Positions 36,641 through 47,384 of a stretch of 64,000 nucleotides of DNA are shown in pieces. The stretch's first letter is position 1, and each line of letters opens with the position of its first letter. The position numbers were made by a program, and so were the translations under genes. The notes under the pieces are model-generated. The model had not been told where the DNA came from, did not search any database, and worked only from the letters and a program-made list of their open reading frames with translations. Origin of the DNA: Panopea generosa (lineage: Eukaryota; Mollusca; Bivalvia; Adapedonta; Hiatellidae); NCBI GenBank assembly GCA_029582155.1, contig CM055909.1, positions 48,982,412 through 49,046,411 of the forward strand, given 5' to 3'.

Positions 36641-37068
36641 TATTCAGTACAAATACATATAACATAACTTTATATAAATATATGCTATGATACAATGCAG
36701 TGCGATTTTGTCAACGATTGTTCCAGTTTACAGTTTAATTGAAGGAAAATATTTTTAATGAAAGGAATAAATAGAAATATTTGACAAGAAAAGAACAGTG
36801 TTTGCATTCAAACAGGTCATTTTCTATTTCAGTAATGCATTCATGAAATACATCATTTTGTTCTCAGTGATCCATATCCACACACTGCCTAACATCAGCA
36901 AAATCATTGTCAGTACCATGTGACCTACTTCTAAATGTCACTACAGGGTTATAGCCATTATTATCACAAACCCAATACAGGATTGTCCAATTAACTCTTA
37001 TATACTTTACAAACATCCAGCAATTATTGGATTTTCCAATTAAATCATCAATTATTGCAGATTACATG
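36641..37068. other. AT-rich DNA without recognised feature
   Basis: Nothing recognised between the two arrays. Confidence 0.4.
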
Positions 37069-37186
37069 CGGAGGGCACTATCATAAGATAATGTTTCATC
37101 AAACCAACGGAGGGCACCATCATAAGATAATGTTTCATCAAATCAACGGAGGGCACCATCATAAGATAATGTTTCATCAAATCAAC
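37069..37186. repeat. 39-bp minisatellite, three units
   Basis: Unit CGGAGGGCACCATCATAAGA plus TAATGTTTCATCAAATCAA, nearly identical copies at 37069, 37108 and 37147. Confidence 0.9.
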
Positions 37187-37365
37187 GTGTTCCCTGAAAT
37201 CAATGAGTTTCACATCACCATTTTATTCCATCTCAGAAATAATTTGTAAAATTAGAAGAGGTATTAATTAATGTGAGAGAAGTGTACTCTGAATATTGAT
37301 GAATGGTGGATATGAATCCAGTGGGTGTAGTGTCAGTAACATTCACAGCTTCAGTAACAGTCAGG

Positions 37366-37665
37366 CCGGGCCTGATTAGCTCGGTTGGTAGTACGTCTGA
37401 CTATCAATCCAGGGGTCGTGAGTTTGAATCACTGCACTGCAACAGTCTCTGTGATGATTGATATAAGACATTGTGTCTCATTATCATTTGTCTCTCACCA
37501 CTGATACAAGTTGGAATGTTACCAGTTACTTGCGGAGATGGGGTGTGCTAGAGTATTTGTTAACCTTTAGAGATCCCAGGAAACAGGGGTTAGGATCGTC
37601 TATCAGCCCTTGATGGCATGAAAATGAGTCTAAATATTCAATCAATCAAACAATCAATCAGTTAC
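37366..37665 (+). repeat. SINE-A copy, near full length
   Basis: GGGCCTGATTAGCTCGGTTG head, B-box GTGAGTTTGAATCAC, ACAGTCTCTGTGATGATTG, TCTCATTATCATTTGTCTC, TTACTTGCGGAGATGGGGTG, GATGGCATGAAAATGAGTC, ending in a (CAAT)n tail. One of the best copies for a consensus. Confidence 0.85.
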
Positions 37666-37959
37666 AGTCAGAATTGAAGATCTTAGAACATTCACACTTT
37701 GAAACTTTTTTTAACACATTGTGATGTTACTAATGTAACCTATCCATTAGTCCTCTTAACCACAGACTAATGTCATCCTGAGTCTATTTCATACTCTTGT
37801 TCAACAACAAATACAATATTGGTATCTATCAAACTACTGCGCTACCTCTATCAAGCAGACAAGTCTTTTCTTGTTTGCTGTAGCTAGATTACATAGTAAG
37901 CTTAGAGCTTATATGAATCGCTCTAGAGTCCATTTCTCCAGAGTAAAAAATATTTTTCA

Positions 37960-38234
37960 ATATTTAACGTCAGATTTATGCCACCAAGGGCTAACAGATA
38001 ATCACCTGACCTAACTGCTTCTTCCTGGGAACCTTGAAGGTTAGCTGTTACTTGAGCAAACCGATCTCCGCAAGTAACTGATAACTTTCCCACTTGAATA
38101 TACAGTGAGAGACGAATGACAATGAGATGCAATGTTGTTTATTAATAATCACACAGAGACTGTGGTTGAGGAGGGATTAAAACTCAAGACCCTGTATAGT
38201 TAGACACACTACCAACTGAGCTAACCAGGCCCAC
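37960..38234 (-). repeat. SINE-A copy
   Basis: Minus-oriented: AAGGGCTAACAGATAATCAC, GATCTCCGCAAGTAACTGAT, AGAGACGAATGACAATGAGA, head complement CTACCAACTGAGCTAACCAG then GCCC. Another copy of the same family lies about 300 bp to the left in opposite orientation. Confidence 0.8.
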
Positions 38235-38744
38235 TATAATCAGATGAGGAATTTATGAGTATCTGCCAAATATGGATGGACTAAGATGGTGTGTAGGCTA
38301 GATTTCATGAAGATACTCTCAAGCAAGTCTAGTGGCTATGTACAAGAGGAGTAGAAATGACAAGAAAGTATGACAAACAAACATAGATTTACCATTAAAT
38401 AATTAAAGTGGATCCAGAATACAGTGATAAAAGGTGAAACTAGACATTTCTGTCAAGTGGAGAAATACGCAAGTGTGTTTTTTTGTTAAAAATGACTTTT
38501 TACTGCCACGTATTCAACATGTGTGACTTATATCTTCTGAGAAAACTCATCAATATAATACAAGGATTTAATATTGATTTGTTAATAACCTTGCAAGGCT
38601 TCTCATGAAAATTACAATCATTTGAGGGAATATGCAACAAACTGAGTATCGTGTTTTTTTAATTTGTCAGTGTGACCGAACTGCAAGCCAGGTATTTACA
38701 AATAAGAGGTCATTAGCATTGTCAGCATTGTTTTTGTAGTTGTT
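38235..38744. other. AT-rich DNA without recognised feature
   Basis: No repeat or gene recognised. Confidence 0.4.
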
Positions 38745-38925
38745 GCTACAATTATAGCTCAGTCAATGTATGTCTGACTATAAATTCAGGGTTGGAAGTC
38801 GAATTCCCTGCACTGCCAGTCTCCGTAATTATTGATATATGACATTGTGTCTAATTGTCAATCATCTTTTACTGCTGATTCAAGTGGGAAAGTTATCAGT
38901 TACTTGTAGAGATGTTCAGTCAATT
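38745..38925 (+). repeat. SINE-A copy, 3-prime truncated
   Basis: TTATAGCTCAGTCAATGTAT head, GGAAGTCGAATTCCCTGC B-box, CAGTCTCCGTAATTATTG, AGTTATCAGTTACTTGTAGA. Ends shortly after GAGATG. Confidence 0.75.
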
Positions 38926-39062
38926 CAAATATATATTTTTTTTTCATTTTCAGCCCTTGCTGCCTAGCATATTAATGGCGACATTTCTACCAACTGAGTC
39001 ACCACTGTAACAACACCAAAAAACATTGCACAAATAATGCATATATTTGACGTCACTAATGT

Positions 39063-39220
39063 GCCAGGTGTTAACGCAGCAAGAGCTATGGGTTAGAATC
39101 CCAAAAGCAACGAAAACATTTCCGAAATTGTCTGTTGTCTGGCCAGGTGTTAACGCAGCAAGAGCTATGGGTTAGAATCCCAAAAGCAACGAAAACATTT
39201 CCGAAATTGTCTATTGTCTG
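39063..39220. repeat. 79-bp direct tandem duplication
   Basis: GCCAGGTGTTAACGCAGCAA through CTGTTGTCTG is repeated immediately with a single visible change (TCTGTTG versus TCTATTG). A very recent duplication. Confidence 0.95.
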
Positions 39221-39849
39221 GTGCGTTAGACATGTGTCACTCCTCTCACTGAGGCATTAAAATAGGAACAGTACAAAAACAGAATTTAAATATATTTGCC
39301 AACTTTTAGTTGGATCTGCTAGCAATGTACTCTTACGTGACATGCACAGCAAATCCATTAGACAGATAGCTATGCTTTATACGTATGTAATAAGTGTTGT
39401 CTGTACGTCTACAGAACGTCACTGCCTACTTACTAACAGTCAGATCAAGAATTCTCAATGCAATTTTTGTTATTAAAATGTCCTATTGAAACCCAGCCGA
39501 TCAATATGTGCAAATTTGAAAACTGTCAAAATATGATGAAACAGTTTCCATGAAGCGATACAAACTTATCATATAGACTTCAAGTCTTTAACATAGTTTG
39601 TTGTTCATGGGCAAGATAACATTGCAAGAAGTGCTGTAGGTTCAGATCAGTCACTGTGTCATACGGAGAATTCTCAGGCTTGTTGCAGTCTGACCAGGAT
39701 CTTGGTTATTTCTAGGTTAGTTTGTTATTATTTACATACTTTTTAAGTGACAATGGAAAAGTTGATTCATGGTGCCTACTTTGCTCCAATCTGAACTTTC
39801 TGTATTTTGGGTGGGGAGTGGAGGGGTGAAGAACTATTTTGCAACTTTT
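39221..39849. other. Unique DNA, no gene seen
   Basis: No repeat, tRNA-like head or splice-flanked frame recognised. Confidence 0.4.
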
Positions 39850-40100
39850 GTGAAGACTCGATCAAAAGTATGAATGCTAGACAGGGCAAACGTTCAAGGT
39901 CAAATTGCGCATCTTTTGATAAATCAAAGGCCATAACTTTTCTTTATTATTCAAACTTGTCCCAATATATCATTATTTTATAACTAATGTTCAAAAAAAT
40001 AAAAAAGCATGTGCTAGAGTAAAATTTAATGACTTAACAGATGATGGACACAGGGCAATCAGAATAGCTTGCATAAAGCTTTGCTCAGGTGAGCTTAACA
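39850..40100 (+). mobile_element. Fragment of a GCTCAGGTGAGCTTAA-type element
   Basis: AAGGCCATAACTTTTCTTTA and the tail GATGGACACAGGGCAATCAG, AAGCTTTGCTCAGGTGAGCT, TAACA resemble the tail of the element at 33.5-34.2 kb. The left limit is uncertain. Confidence 0.4.
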
Positions 40101-40795
40101 AATGAGAAAAACGCACACACACTTGCAATCTACTAATAACAAGTAATTGTTTACATTTTCAAATAACAATATTTAATGGGCGCCTGTAATTACACTTTAT
40201 TAAGAACAAAACCCTTATTTATGGGCTCATTCCAGTAATAACTCCTAGCCGGAATATTGATTGGTGTCCATTAATGGCGAAAATTGCCATAAAGACCTAA
40301 TATCACAGTGCACAATTAAAGCAAACTCTGTAATTATAGAATTAAATTCTCAACAAAATTAAAGGCAGAACCCACTCGAAATGCTTCATTTGCTTGCAGA
40401 TATTAATGTGTTTGTTTTTTTAAAGTATTAATATTTTATGACAATATTGCATGTACAAGCAATAGGATATAACAGTTATAATGGTTTGCGGGGTTGATAA
40501 GGTCTATATAGCATACAATATAATGACAGCTTTAGTTGTTTCCATGGTTTCTATTACAATATAAAATAGAAAATGGATAATCACTGGATGATTAAAAGAT
40601 ACATTTAAAGTGTCAAGTGAACCAAAATATCTTCTGTTGTTGCTGCTATCAATATTGTTTTTGTATTATTTTTTGTTTTTTCACTTTTTTTTCAAACAGA
40701 CAATTATTATTCTTACCATAAAGTGTTTGATTTCTGCTTTATCAGTTAAATTTAATTTTTTTTTCTTTCCAGTTTATATTAATTGTGAAACAAAT
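40101..40795. other. AT-rich DNA without gene
   Basis: T-rich tract 40660-40760. Nothing recognised. Confidence 0.4.
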
Positions 40796-40796
40796 G

Positions 40797-41025
40797 GACC
40801 CAATTAGCTCAGTCAGTAGCGAGCACGACTATCAATCAAGGGGTCATAAGTTTGAATCCCGCCTGGCAGCAGTCTCCGGGATGATTGATATACCGTTCAC
40901 TGTTGGTTCAAGTGAGATAGTTATCAGTTACTTGCAATGAGTGTACTGGAGTACTGATTAACTCTCCCCTCCAGTACCTAGGAAAGAGCGGTTAGGTCAA
41001 CTGATGAGCTGATAACTATCCTACA
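40797..41025 (+). repeat. SINE-A copy with internal deletion
   Basis: GGACCCAATTAGCTCAGTCA head, CATAAGTTTGAATCCCGCC B-box, GCAGTCTCCGGGATGATTGA, then skips the TCTCATTATCATT part to GTTCAAGTGAGATAGTTATC. Confidence 0.8.
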
Positions 41026-41159
41026 TCAACAAGAGGTTTCCACTAGCCTGCTCATATCCCCAGCCACCTCATTAACCATTAGAGGCATTTCCAGAGAAGT
41101 GGATTTAAATTATACAAAATTAAAAAGTAGCCGAGAACAGAAATCACATGTAAATGCTG

Positions 41160-42010
41160 ACAACTGAAATACTGTCATTGTCTTGTCCCAGTGAGCACTG
41201 GTGCGATGGTCTAAATCGAACCATAAATATTAAGTTATAACCCCAAAACAAAACAAAAACTTTCTTTAACAAACAGACCCAAATTCGCATAACACAGAGT
41301 CTTGGGCTAGTTAGCATTTGTGCCAATTTATTTAAAAATCCAATCATAACTAAAGAAGACATGGTCTGGACAGCAGTTGACGGACGGAGCTGTGATCTTG
41401 ACCTTTGAAGAACAGACCCTAATTGTTCGCATGACACATCATCTTGACCTAGTAAACATTTGTGCCGAGTTATTTAAAATCCAATAACATCTAAAGAAGA
41501 TAAGGTCCGGACAGCAGCGGAAGGACAGATGGAGCTGCATATGACCATGACCTGCTATGAACACACCCAAGTCAGTTGCATGACACATAGTCTTGTCCTA
41601 GTGAACGTTTGTACCAAGTGATTGAACAAGAGTTGTCAGAAGACAACAAAGCTCACCCCAAGGTGTCTAATTCCAAAAAGGGCCATAACTGCCAAAATGC
41701 AATCCAGAGTTATAGATCTTGTCTGTGTGTGTTCCATTGATGATGGTGAACACACATGCGAAGTTTCATTCACATCCAATGAGTGGTTGCATAGATATCT
41801 TAAACTTAATCGCCCTTATATCGTCATGTCTTAGTGAACATTTGTACCAAGTTTTTTAAAATCCAATCACAACTAAAGAAGATAAAGTCCGGACAAGAAG
41901 AAACACAGTGTATACATTGGATTTCCAAACACTTGACCTTCAGCTATGACCTAGACCTTTGTGCCAAGTTATTTAAAATTCCAATCACAACTGAAGGAGA
42001 TACGGGGCAG
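41160..42010 (+). repeat. Diverged ~190-bp modular repeat
   Basis: Modules repeat CTTGTCCTAGTGAACGTTTG, TTTAAAATCCAATCACAACT, AAAGAAGATAAGGTCCGGAC at about 41180, 41440, 41590 and 41830. One module contains an unrelated stretch with GAGTTGTCAGAAGACAAC, AAAGCTCACC and AAAAGGGCCATAACTGC, a style common in molluscan dispersed repeats. Not coding: frames are short and shared between modules only partly. Confidence 0.5.
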
Positions 42011-42039
42011 GGGATGCATGCACGGACACACCCCATTCT

Positions 42040-42156
42040 ATATTCCCTGCCATCGCTCGTAGTACTGTTGAATATGGAGACTGTGGCTGGGAAAGGATTC
42101 AAACTAACAACCTCCGGACGGAAAGTCAGATGGCTTATGACCAAGCTACAAGGGCC
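42040..42156 (-). repeat. SINE-A-like head fragment
   Basis: AATATGGAGACTGTGGCTGG, AAGGATTCAAACTAACAACC (B-box complement), and AGATGGCTTATGACCAAGCT, AC followed by AGGGCC. The 3-prime part of the SINE is missing. Confidence 0.5.
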
Positions 42157-42228
42157 CCGACTATTTATAAGAAGGGGTACAATTAAGGCATTTCATGTAG
42201 AACCTCCAACACAAGTTAACCATGTTTG

Positions 42229-42660
42229 CAGCAGTAGTGCAGTGGATAGTGTTGACTACTCATGCCAGGGTTGCAGACTTGAACTGACAGCCTCTCAATA
42301 ACAACACTCAGTACTAGTTGTACCCAGAAAACAGCCTCTCAAAAACAACACTCAGTACTAGTTGTACCCAGAAAACAGCCTCTCAAAAACAACTCAGTAC
42401 TAGTTGTACCCAGAAAACAGCCTCTCAAAAACAACACTCAGTACTAGTTGTACCCAGAAAACAGCCTCTCAAAAACAACACTCAGTACTAGTTGTACCCA
42501 GAAAACAGCCTCTCAAAAACAACACTCAGTACTAGTTGTACCCAGAAAACAGCCTCTCAAAAACAACTCAGTACTAGTTGTACCCTGAAAACAGACTTGT
42601 GAGCAATTCATATAATTAAGCTCTGAGCTTATTTTGTAATCGAAATTTATATAAACTGAA
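42229..42660 (+). repeat. SINE-D copy expanded by an internal 44-bp array
   Basis: The head GCAGCAGTAGTGCAGTGGAT, with B-box-like GGGTTGCAGACTTGAAC, enters an array at 42287. After the array the SINE resumes: AAACAGACTTGTGAGCAATT, ATTAAGCTCTGAGCTTATTT. The single-copy state of the array segment is visible at 5290-5330. Confidence 0.7.
42287..42593. repeat. 44-bp minisatellite, seven units
   Basis: Unit ACAACACTCAGTACTAGTTG plus TACCCAGAAAACAGCCTCTC, AAAA, period 44. Two units lack three bases (CAACTCAG for CAACACTCAG). Otherwise almost identical, so recent. Confidence 0.95.
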
Positions 42661-43055
42661 CCGAAACAGATGTTAATTTGACCTTTTACTACAAAAAGAA
42701 GAATAAACAATACTCCACAATACTCCTGGGCAAGGAAATTATAAATTGCAAAAAGAAAACCAAATGAATTGCTCAACAAGGACATAAAAAACTGAAAAAT
42801 AATAGTTAGAACATTTCCTCTTTCCTGCACAGTACAGGTTTCATCTAAATGTTAATCACTTATGTTTTATAATCTGTTTCATAATCTCGTTGCCACAGTG
42901 TCATCTTTGTATAGGATTTATATTTTAAACTCCATAATGATGATATCTGTTCAAACTGCAGAGGCAGACTGTCAGTTTAATGAAGGTTTCAATCATTAAA
43001 GTCTAAATCTCAAACAAATGGAATTGGAGTCAAAGGCCAAAAGATCTTATAAAAG
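42661..43055. other. AT-rich DNA without gene
   Basis: A 105-codon minus frame (42513-42830) runs out of the array and is a by-product. Nothing else recognised. Confidence 0.4.
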
Positions 43056-43057
43056 TT

Positions 43058-43215
43058 GATTGAATATTTAGCATCATTTTTATGCAACCCAGGGCTAACA
43101 AACGATGTGTTAACCTAACCACTGTTTCCTGGGATTCTGGAAGGTTAACCAGTACTCAAGCACACCTGCATTGATAGTCAGACACACTGATGACTAAGCT
43201 AATCAGGCCTGGCTT
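43058..43215 (-). repeat. SINE-A copy with internal deletion
   Basis: TTGATTGAATATTTAGCATC, AGGGCTAACAAACGATGTG, GGAAGGTTAACCAGTACTCA, then directly ATTGATAGTCAGACACACTG head complement and TAATCAGGCC. The centre is lost, as at 26.9 kb, but with a different breakpoint. Confidence 0.75.
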
Positions 43216-43235
43216 TTAATAATAAACAAAACAAA

Positions 43236-43527
43236 TGGTTCATTAGCTCAGTCGGTTACGCATCTGACTATCAATCCAGGGGTCATGAGTTCGAATCCCC
43301 CGCCCGACAACAGTCTCCATGATGATTGGTATACGACATTGTGTCTCATTATCATTCGTCTCTTACCATTGATTCAAGTGGGAAAATTATCAGTTACTTG
43401 CGGAGATGGGGTGTGCCCAAGTACTGGTTAATCCCAGGAAACATAGATTAGGTTAACTGATTGTCTGTTAGCCCTCTATGGCATAAAAATGACACTAAAT
43501 ATGCAATCAATCAATCAATCAATAGAA
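43236..43527 (+). repeat. SINE-A copy, near full length
   Basis: TTCATTAGCTCAGTCGGTTA, CGCATCTGACTATCAATCC, B-box ATGAGTTCGAATCCCC, CAGTCTCCATGATGATTGG, TTACTTGCGGAGATGGGGTG, CATAAAAATGACACTAAATA, (CAAT)n tail. The best-preserved head of the family. It sits head to head with the inverted copy at 43058-43215. Confidence 0.85.
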
Positions 43528-43572
43528 AACAATCATTTCTAAGTTTAATTCCTTTTATTTATTTTAAATCTC

Positions 43573-44012
43573 CTTTGTGTCCGAGCGGTCCAAGGCATGG
43601 TTGTCTAAAATGACCACTAACCTCTCATTACTGAAGTCGTGAGTTTGAGCCCAGATATGTTAGAAAACTAGCGAGAAAGCCAGTTACTTGTGGAAGGACA
43701 GTGTTTCTACTAAGATTCATTTCAAGACCAACCTTTACCGGTACAACTGCCATAAATATTATATACAGTTAAACCTGTCTAAGTAGCCAGACAAGGGAAG
43801 GGGCAAGTGGCCTTTTAAGACAGGTTGTTGCTTAATACTGGCTAATTTGCACCGCTGAAAGCATAGAAATGGAAAATAGCAAATGTGGCAGCTGAAGAAA
43901 AGTCGCTGCTTAGTAGAGGCGACTGCTTACACAGGTTTGACTGTACATAAATATAACCTGTCAAGTGTTGAAACCAGCGTCAAAACCCATTAAAAAAAAT
44001 CTGTGTTTTTAA
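43573..44012 (+). repeat. SINE-E copy interrupted by MITE-1
   Basis: The head TTGTGTCCGAGCGGTCCAAG has a variable-arm-like middle and B-box CGTGAGTTTGAGCCC. Then come CAGTTACTTGTGGAAGGACA and TTTCTACTAAGATTCATTTC up to 43763; MITE-1 lies at 43766-43943; the SINE resumes with ATAACCTGTCAAGTGTTGAA and AAAACCCATTAAAAAAA. The head resembles tRNA-Leu or tRNA-Ser. Confidence 0.8.
43766..43943 (+). mobile_element. MITE-1 copy nested in SINE-E
   Basis: Starts CAGTTAAACCTGTCTAAGT, ends CACAGGTTTGACTG, with TA at 43764-43765 and 43944-43945. Host SINE-E continues on both sides, so the insertion post-dates the SINE. Confidence 0.85.
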
Positions 44013-44515
44013 TACTTTTTTATTATAACATTTTTTTTATGAAAGAATGTAAGTTGCGTGATATATTTAACATTGTGGCCCAATCCAAGCAATCAAGCAT
44101 ACGTAATCTCTAATCAAGTATGTAAGCCTTTAATATCAATATAACGTACAAATATCATTCAAATCTGGAATCAATACTTTTCCCTTAGTTACCGCTCCTG
44201 ATAAGAAACACTTGAAGCACAAACTTTCCAATTTATAACCTATAATTTAACGTATTTACAAAGAGGTCATTTTTATCAGGAATACCTACGCAGTAATAAT
44301 AAATTTATCGACAGAGGGGAGACATTATGGCAATTTTTAGCAATTTTTCAAATGGTTTTGAATTTTTGTTTTAAATACAGCTAATTGCCTCTTGAAAAGC
44401 CTTTATGGCAATACCTGTTGAATTTCAATAAAAGGCTCCTTTACCTTTGTTTTGGACCAATCAATCAATTACCAATCATCATTCAGAGAGAATGTTTGAT
44501 TAGGATTTACAAACT
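44013..44515. other. AT-rich DNA without recognised feature
   Basis: Nothing recognised between the SINE-E copy and the next SINE-A fragment. Confidence 0.4.
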
Positions 44516-44517
44516 GA

Positions 44518-44616
44518 GAACAGGCCCAGTTAGCTCAGTCAGTAGCACATCTTACTATCAATCCAGAGGTTGTGAGCTTGGGCACAGTCTCCATAATCAT
44601 TGATATAAAACATTTT
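44518..44616 (+). repeat. SINE-A head fragment
   Basis: CAGGCCCAGTTAGCTCAGTC, ACTATCAATCCAGAGGTTG, with a deleted B-box, then CACAGTCTCCATAATCATTG. Stops before the central region. Confidence 0.7.
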
Positions 44617-44817
44617 ATGGATGTTTACAAATATCGACCTTGCCTTGTATTTTATAATTACACAGGTACACACGTAATATTAATTTAATACAGCGACCCC
44701 TTCAGAAGTTATTGATCAGAAACTTATCTTTTACTAGACGGATGAACAGAAGGTCAGGGGTAACACTAAAAATGCCCCTTCACCATTCTATTCTTTGTGA
44801 TGAGTTAGTTTACTCCG

Positions 44818-45005
44818 ATTGTGAAACAAGTTATTACAACTTATACAAACCACGCTCGAATTCTTCCTGGGACGTACCAGTACTAATTATGTGGAAATAG
44901 TGTCTTGCTCATTGACAACACACATACACACAGCTGTAGGGGAGGTTTTACCCCACGACCCGCGATAATGGGGCCCATGCTTTACCACTGGACCGACCGC
45001 CTGTG
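44818..45005 (-). repeat. SINE-B copy
   Basis: GTGAAACAAGTTATTACAAC tail, GGGACGTACCAGTACTAATT, AATAGTGTCTTGCTCATTGA, and head complement TTTACCACTGGACCGACCGC. Minus-oriented, near full length. Confidence 0.8.
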
Positions 45006-45424
45006 CTCAATGATTCTATTCTTTGAATGGTTGGGCATAAACAAAATGTGGAACCTGATTGGACTGCAATTATATATATTTATAAAACTCATAAGCTGAT
45101 TGTGTGTCTGAATTGTTAACAATATTAAAACTGATGTGAAGAACAAGCCAAGACATTACAGGACCATTTTTCAGTATCAGTTGACAAAGAGCCTAGATCA
45201 TTCGCGCCATAAGAATCTGTCACTGACGACTCCATATTTAGATCACCTCTCCTACACTGATCTATAAGAATGCATGTTGCAGAGCCAAGAATTAAAATCT
45301 TTCACTAAAACTAATAGGAAGAAGCCTGTGAAGTAAGTGCTGAATGATGAGAGTTCGGAAGACAAACAATAGTAAGTATTGTATCGGGTTTCACATCATT
45401 ACAGGCTATAAAATGATGGCATCT
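45006..45424. other. AT-rich DNA without recognised feature
   Basis: Nothing recognised. Confidence 0.4.
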
Positions 45425-45426
45425 AG

Positions 45427-45757
45427 TTTTATTGCAAGTTGTTGTTGTATGGTGTTTAGCGTCGCTTTCAACAATTTTTCAGTTATATCCCGATGGTGTT
45501 TACTTGGGACAATATTCTGAGTACGGTCTGCTGGAGTAACATGCCACAAACACATGGTATGATACCCCACCCAGTCACATACTGACACCCGACTGACCAG
45601 AAGTAGAACTATCCTCTTAATGCTGAGCACCAAGCGAGAGAGGTTTTAGTACCATTTTTCAAGTCTTTGATATGACCTGTCCAGGATTCAAACCCACAAC
45701 CTTCAGCATGGGAGCTGGTTGCTCGTATACCCCTAGACCACCACTGCAGTCTTTATT
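45427..45757 (-). repeat. SINE-C copy, full length and unexpanded
   Basis: Minus-oriented. GTTGTTGTTGTATGGTGTTT tail complement, AGCGTCGCTTTCAACAATTT, GGACAATATTCTGAGTACGG, AACATGCCACAAACACATGG, ACCCAGTCACATACTGACAC, CCGACTGACCAGAAG, TTTTTCAAGTCTTTGATATG, GATTCAAACCCACAACCTTC, and head complement ACCCCTAGACCACCACTGC. This is the reference copy for interpreting the two expanded SINE-C loci. Confidence 0.85.
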
Positions 45758-45787
45758 TGTTCAGGAAAACCTAAAAATGAATAAAAG

Positions 45788-45945
45788 TAGAACCACCAAT
45801 CTTCCTTAAAACAGCTGAAAAAACTTCCTCAGATAATTTTTTTTTTTTACCAAGCTTGCCCTGAACCCATGTCCTCTGATGTTGAAAGGTAAGCGACCTT
45901 GAGAAAGCACCTTAGACAACCAAGTCGCGGATAACCAAGTTAGTA
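45788..45945 (-). repeat. SINE-E copy
   Basis: AAAGTAGAACCACCAATCTT, GCCCTGAACCCATGTCCTC, GACCTTGAGAAAGCACCTTA, then GACAACCAAGTCGCGGA, the complement of a Leu-like head. Minus-oriented, adjacent to SINE-C. Confidence 0.7.
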
Positions 45946-46374
45946 CTGAAGACAAACAAAATAGCAATCAAAGTTTCATTGGAGAGTTTGAAAGCTTAAA
46001 CATTTAACATGTACAAACCAACAACTGGGTTGTCTTTTCCTACATATTTTCTAATGCCCAGCAACCTCACTCATAAAGTTAAGTATCTTTTTGTGTCCTT
46101 AACCACAAAATGTGGTTGATTTGCTTTACAATAATAACTTCAAACATAACAGCCAGGTAAACAACATGGATACAAATGGAGACGTAGGGATTTATTATTT
46201 CCCTCCCACATTTAGACACAAAGCTGTGTTACAGCCATGCCGTATCCTGGAGACAATAAATGTAGTATTAAATTATCTGTTTGACATTTGGTGAAACTGA
46301 TATTTAAAACATTACAACGGTACAATGTCTGTAACAGGGCACCTATTTGTTATGGCTTGTCTTCATTGTATTTG
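45946..46374. other. AT-rich DNA without gene
   Basis: Nothing recognised. Confidence 0.4.
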
Positions 46375-46375
46375 G

Positions 46376-46575
46376 ATGGAGCGGGTGGTCCAGTGGTAGA
46401 GCACCGAACCCATGATCGGAGGGTCGTGGGTCCGATCCTCCACCACGGTTATGTGTGGTGTCCTTGAGCAAGACACTTTTCCGCATATGCTTAGTACTGG
46501 TTCTAACCAGGAAAACTTTGAGCGTGATTTGTAAGTTGTAAGAACTTGTTTCACAACTGAAGTAAAATAAATAAG
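46376..46575 (+). repeat. SINE-B copy, full length
   Basis: Head GCGGGTGGTCCAGTGGTAGA, B-box CGTGGGTCCGATCCTCC, core GTGTCCTTGAGCAAGACACT, CGCATATGCTTAGTACTGGT, GAGCGTGATTTGTAAGTTGT, tail TTGTTTCACAACTGAAGTAA. The core resembles the conserved central domains of animal SINE superfamilies (V-SINE or MetaSINE type); I cannot decide which without alignment. Confidence 0.8.
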
Positions 46576-47380
46576 TCTAAACTTTATTGTATTTAAGAGA
46601 TTGGGAAGTAAGGCAAATAGTATTTTATTTAACAGATTGGGAAATATGTAATGCTAATATTTATCTAGAAGATACGGAAACATGTAATGCAAATGTCTAT
46701 CTATTTTAAGACATGGGAATTATGTAATGCAAATGATATTTATTTAAGAGATTTGTAACTGAGAAACATGTAATGTCATCATGAAATCAATACTTGTTAT
46801 TATCCATTTTTTATTTAGTCACAGCATAAAATGATAATTGCACCTGAAACACGATTGCACGATAGTTATTATTATTAATTGATTACGTTTGAAGCGGACA
46901 AACACGACAAAACCGACACATAACGATAATTAGTTTTTCACACAATGGTAATATTACTGTTTGGTTATAGGAAGAAGCCATGAACGCTTGTTTACGAATC
47001 AATCGAAATTCTTCGATATATTAATCTGGTACCCTACCTCCCAATATTTATTGAGTGCAAGCAATGAAGTGGATATGGGAACCAAACTAATGGATATGAC
47101 AGTCAATGAGTAGTATCACATGTCACATTATTACTGTTTATGTAAACACACGATGTATTAATGTTTGAATTAAAGAGAAACATCCTCAATCCATTTGCTG
47201 CGACATGCTATTTCTAAATCTGTCCAGTGGTTTACAAGATATAAAGAGAACATGAAACATTATACCTTTAAAAGTGCAACTTTGGCTTTTAAAATTATGG
47301 ACCTGGGTTTTGCGAGCAGAATTTAGGGATTAGCGCCATTTCCGACACATTTCAGGTTATATGTGGCATATCCAGTTTTA
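46576..47380. other. AT-rich DNA with a weak local repeat
   Basis: GAGATTGGGAAGTA, CAGATTGGGAAATATGTAATG, GAAACATGTAATGCAAATG and GGGAATTATGTAATGCAAAT phrases recur at 46600-46770, a decayed repeat of about 60 bp. Nothing else recognised. Confidence 0.4.
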
Positions 47381-47384
47381 TTGG

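Noticed and set aside
41834..42301. 155-codon plus-strand ORF
   Set aside because: It runs through a diverged modular repeat, a SINE-A head fragment and a SINE-D head; no protein family is recognisable.
43236..43310. Functional tRNA gene
   Set aside because: A- and B-box words are good, but acceptor and anticodon stems do not pair convincingly and the sequence continues into the SINE-A body shared by many copies.
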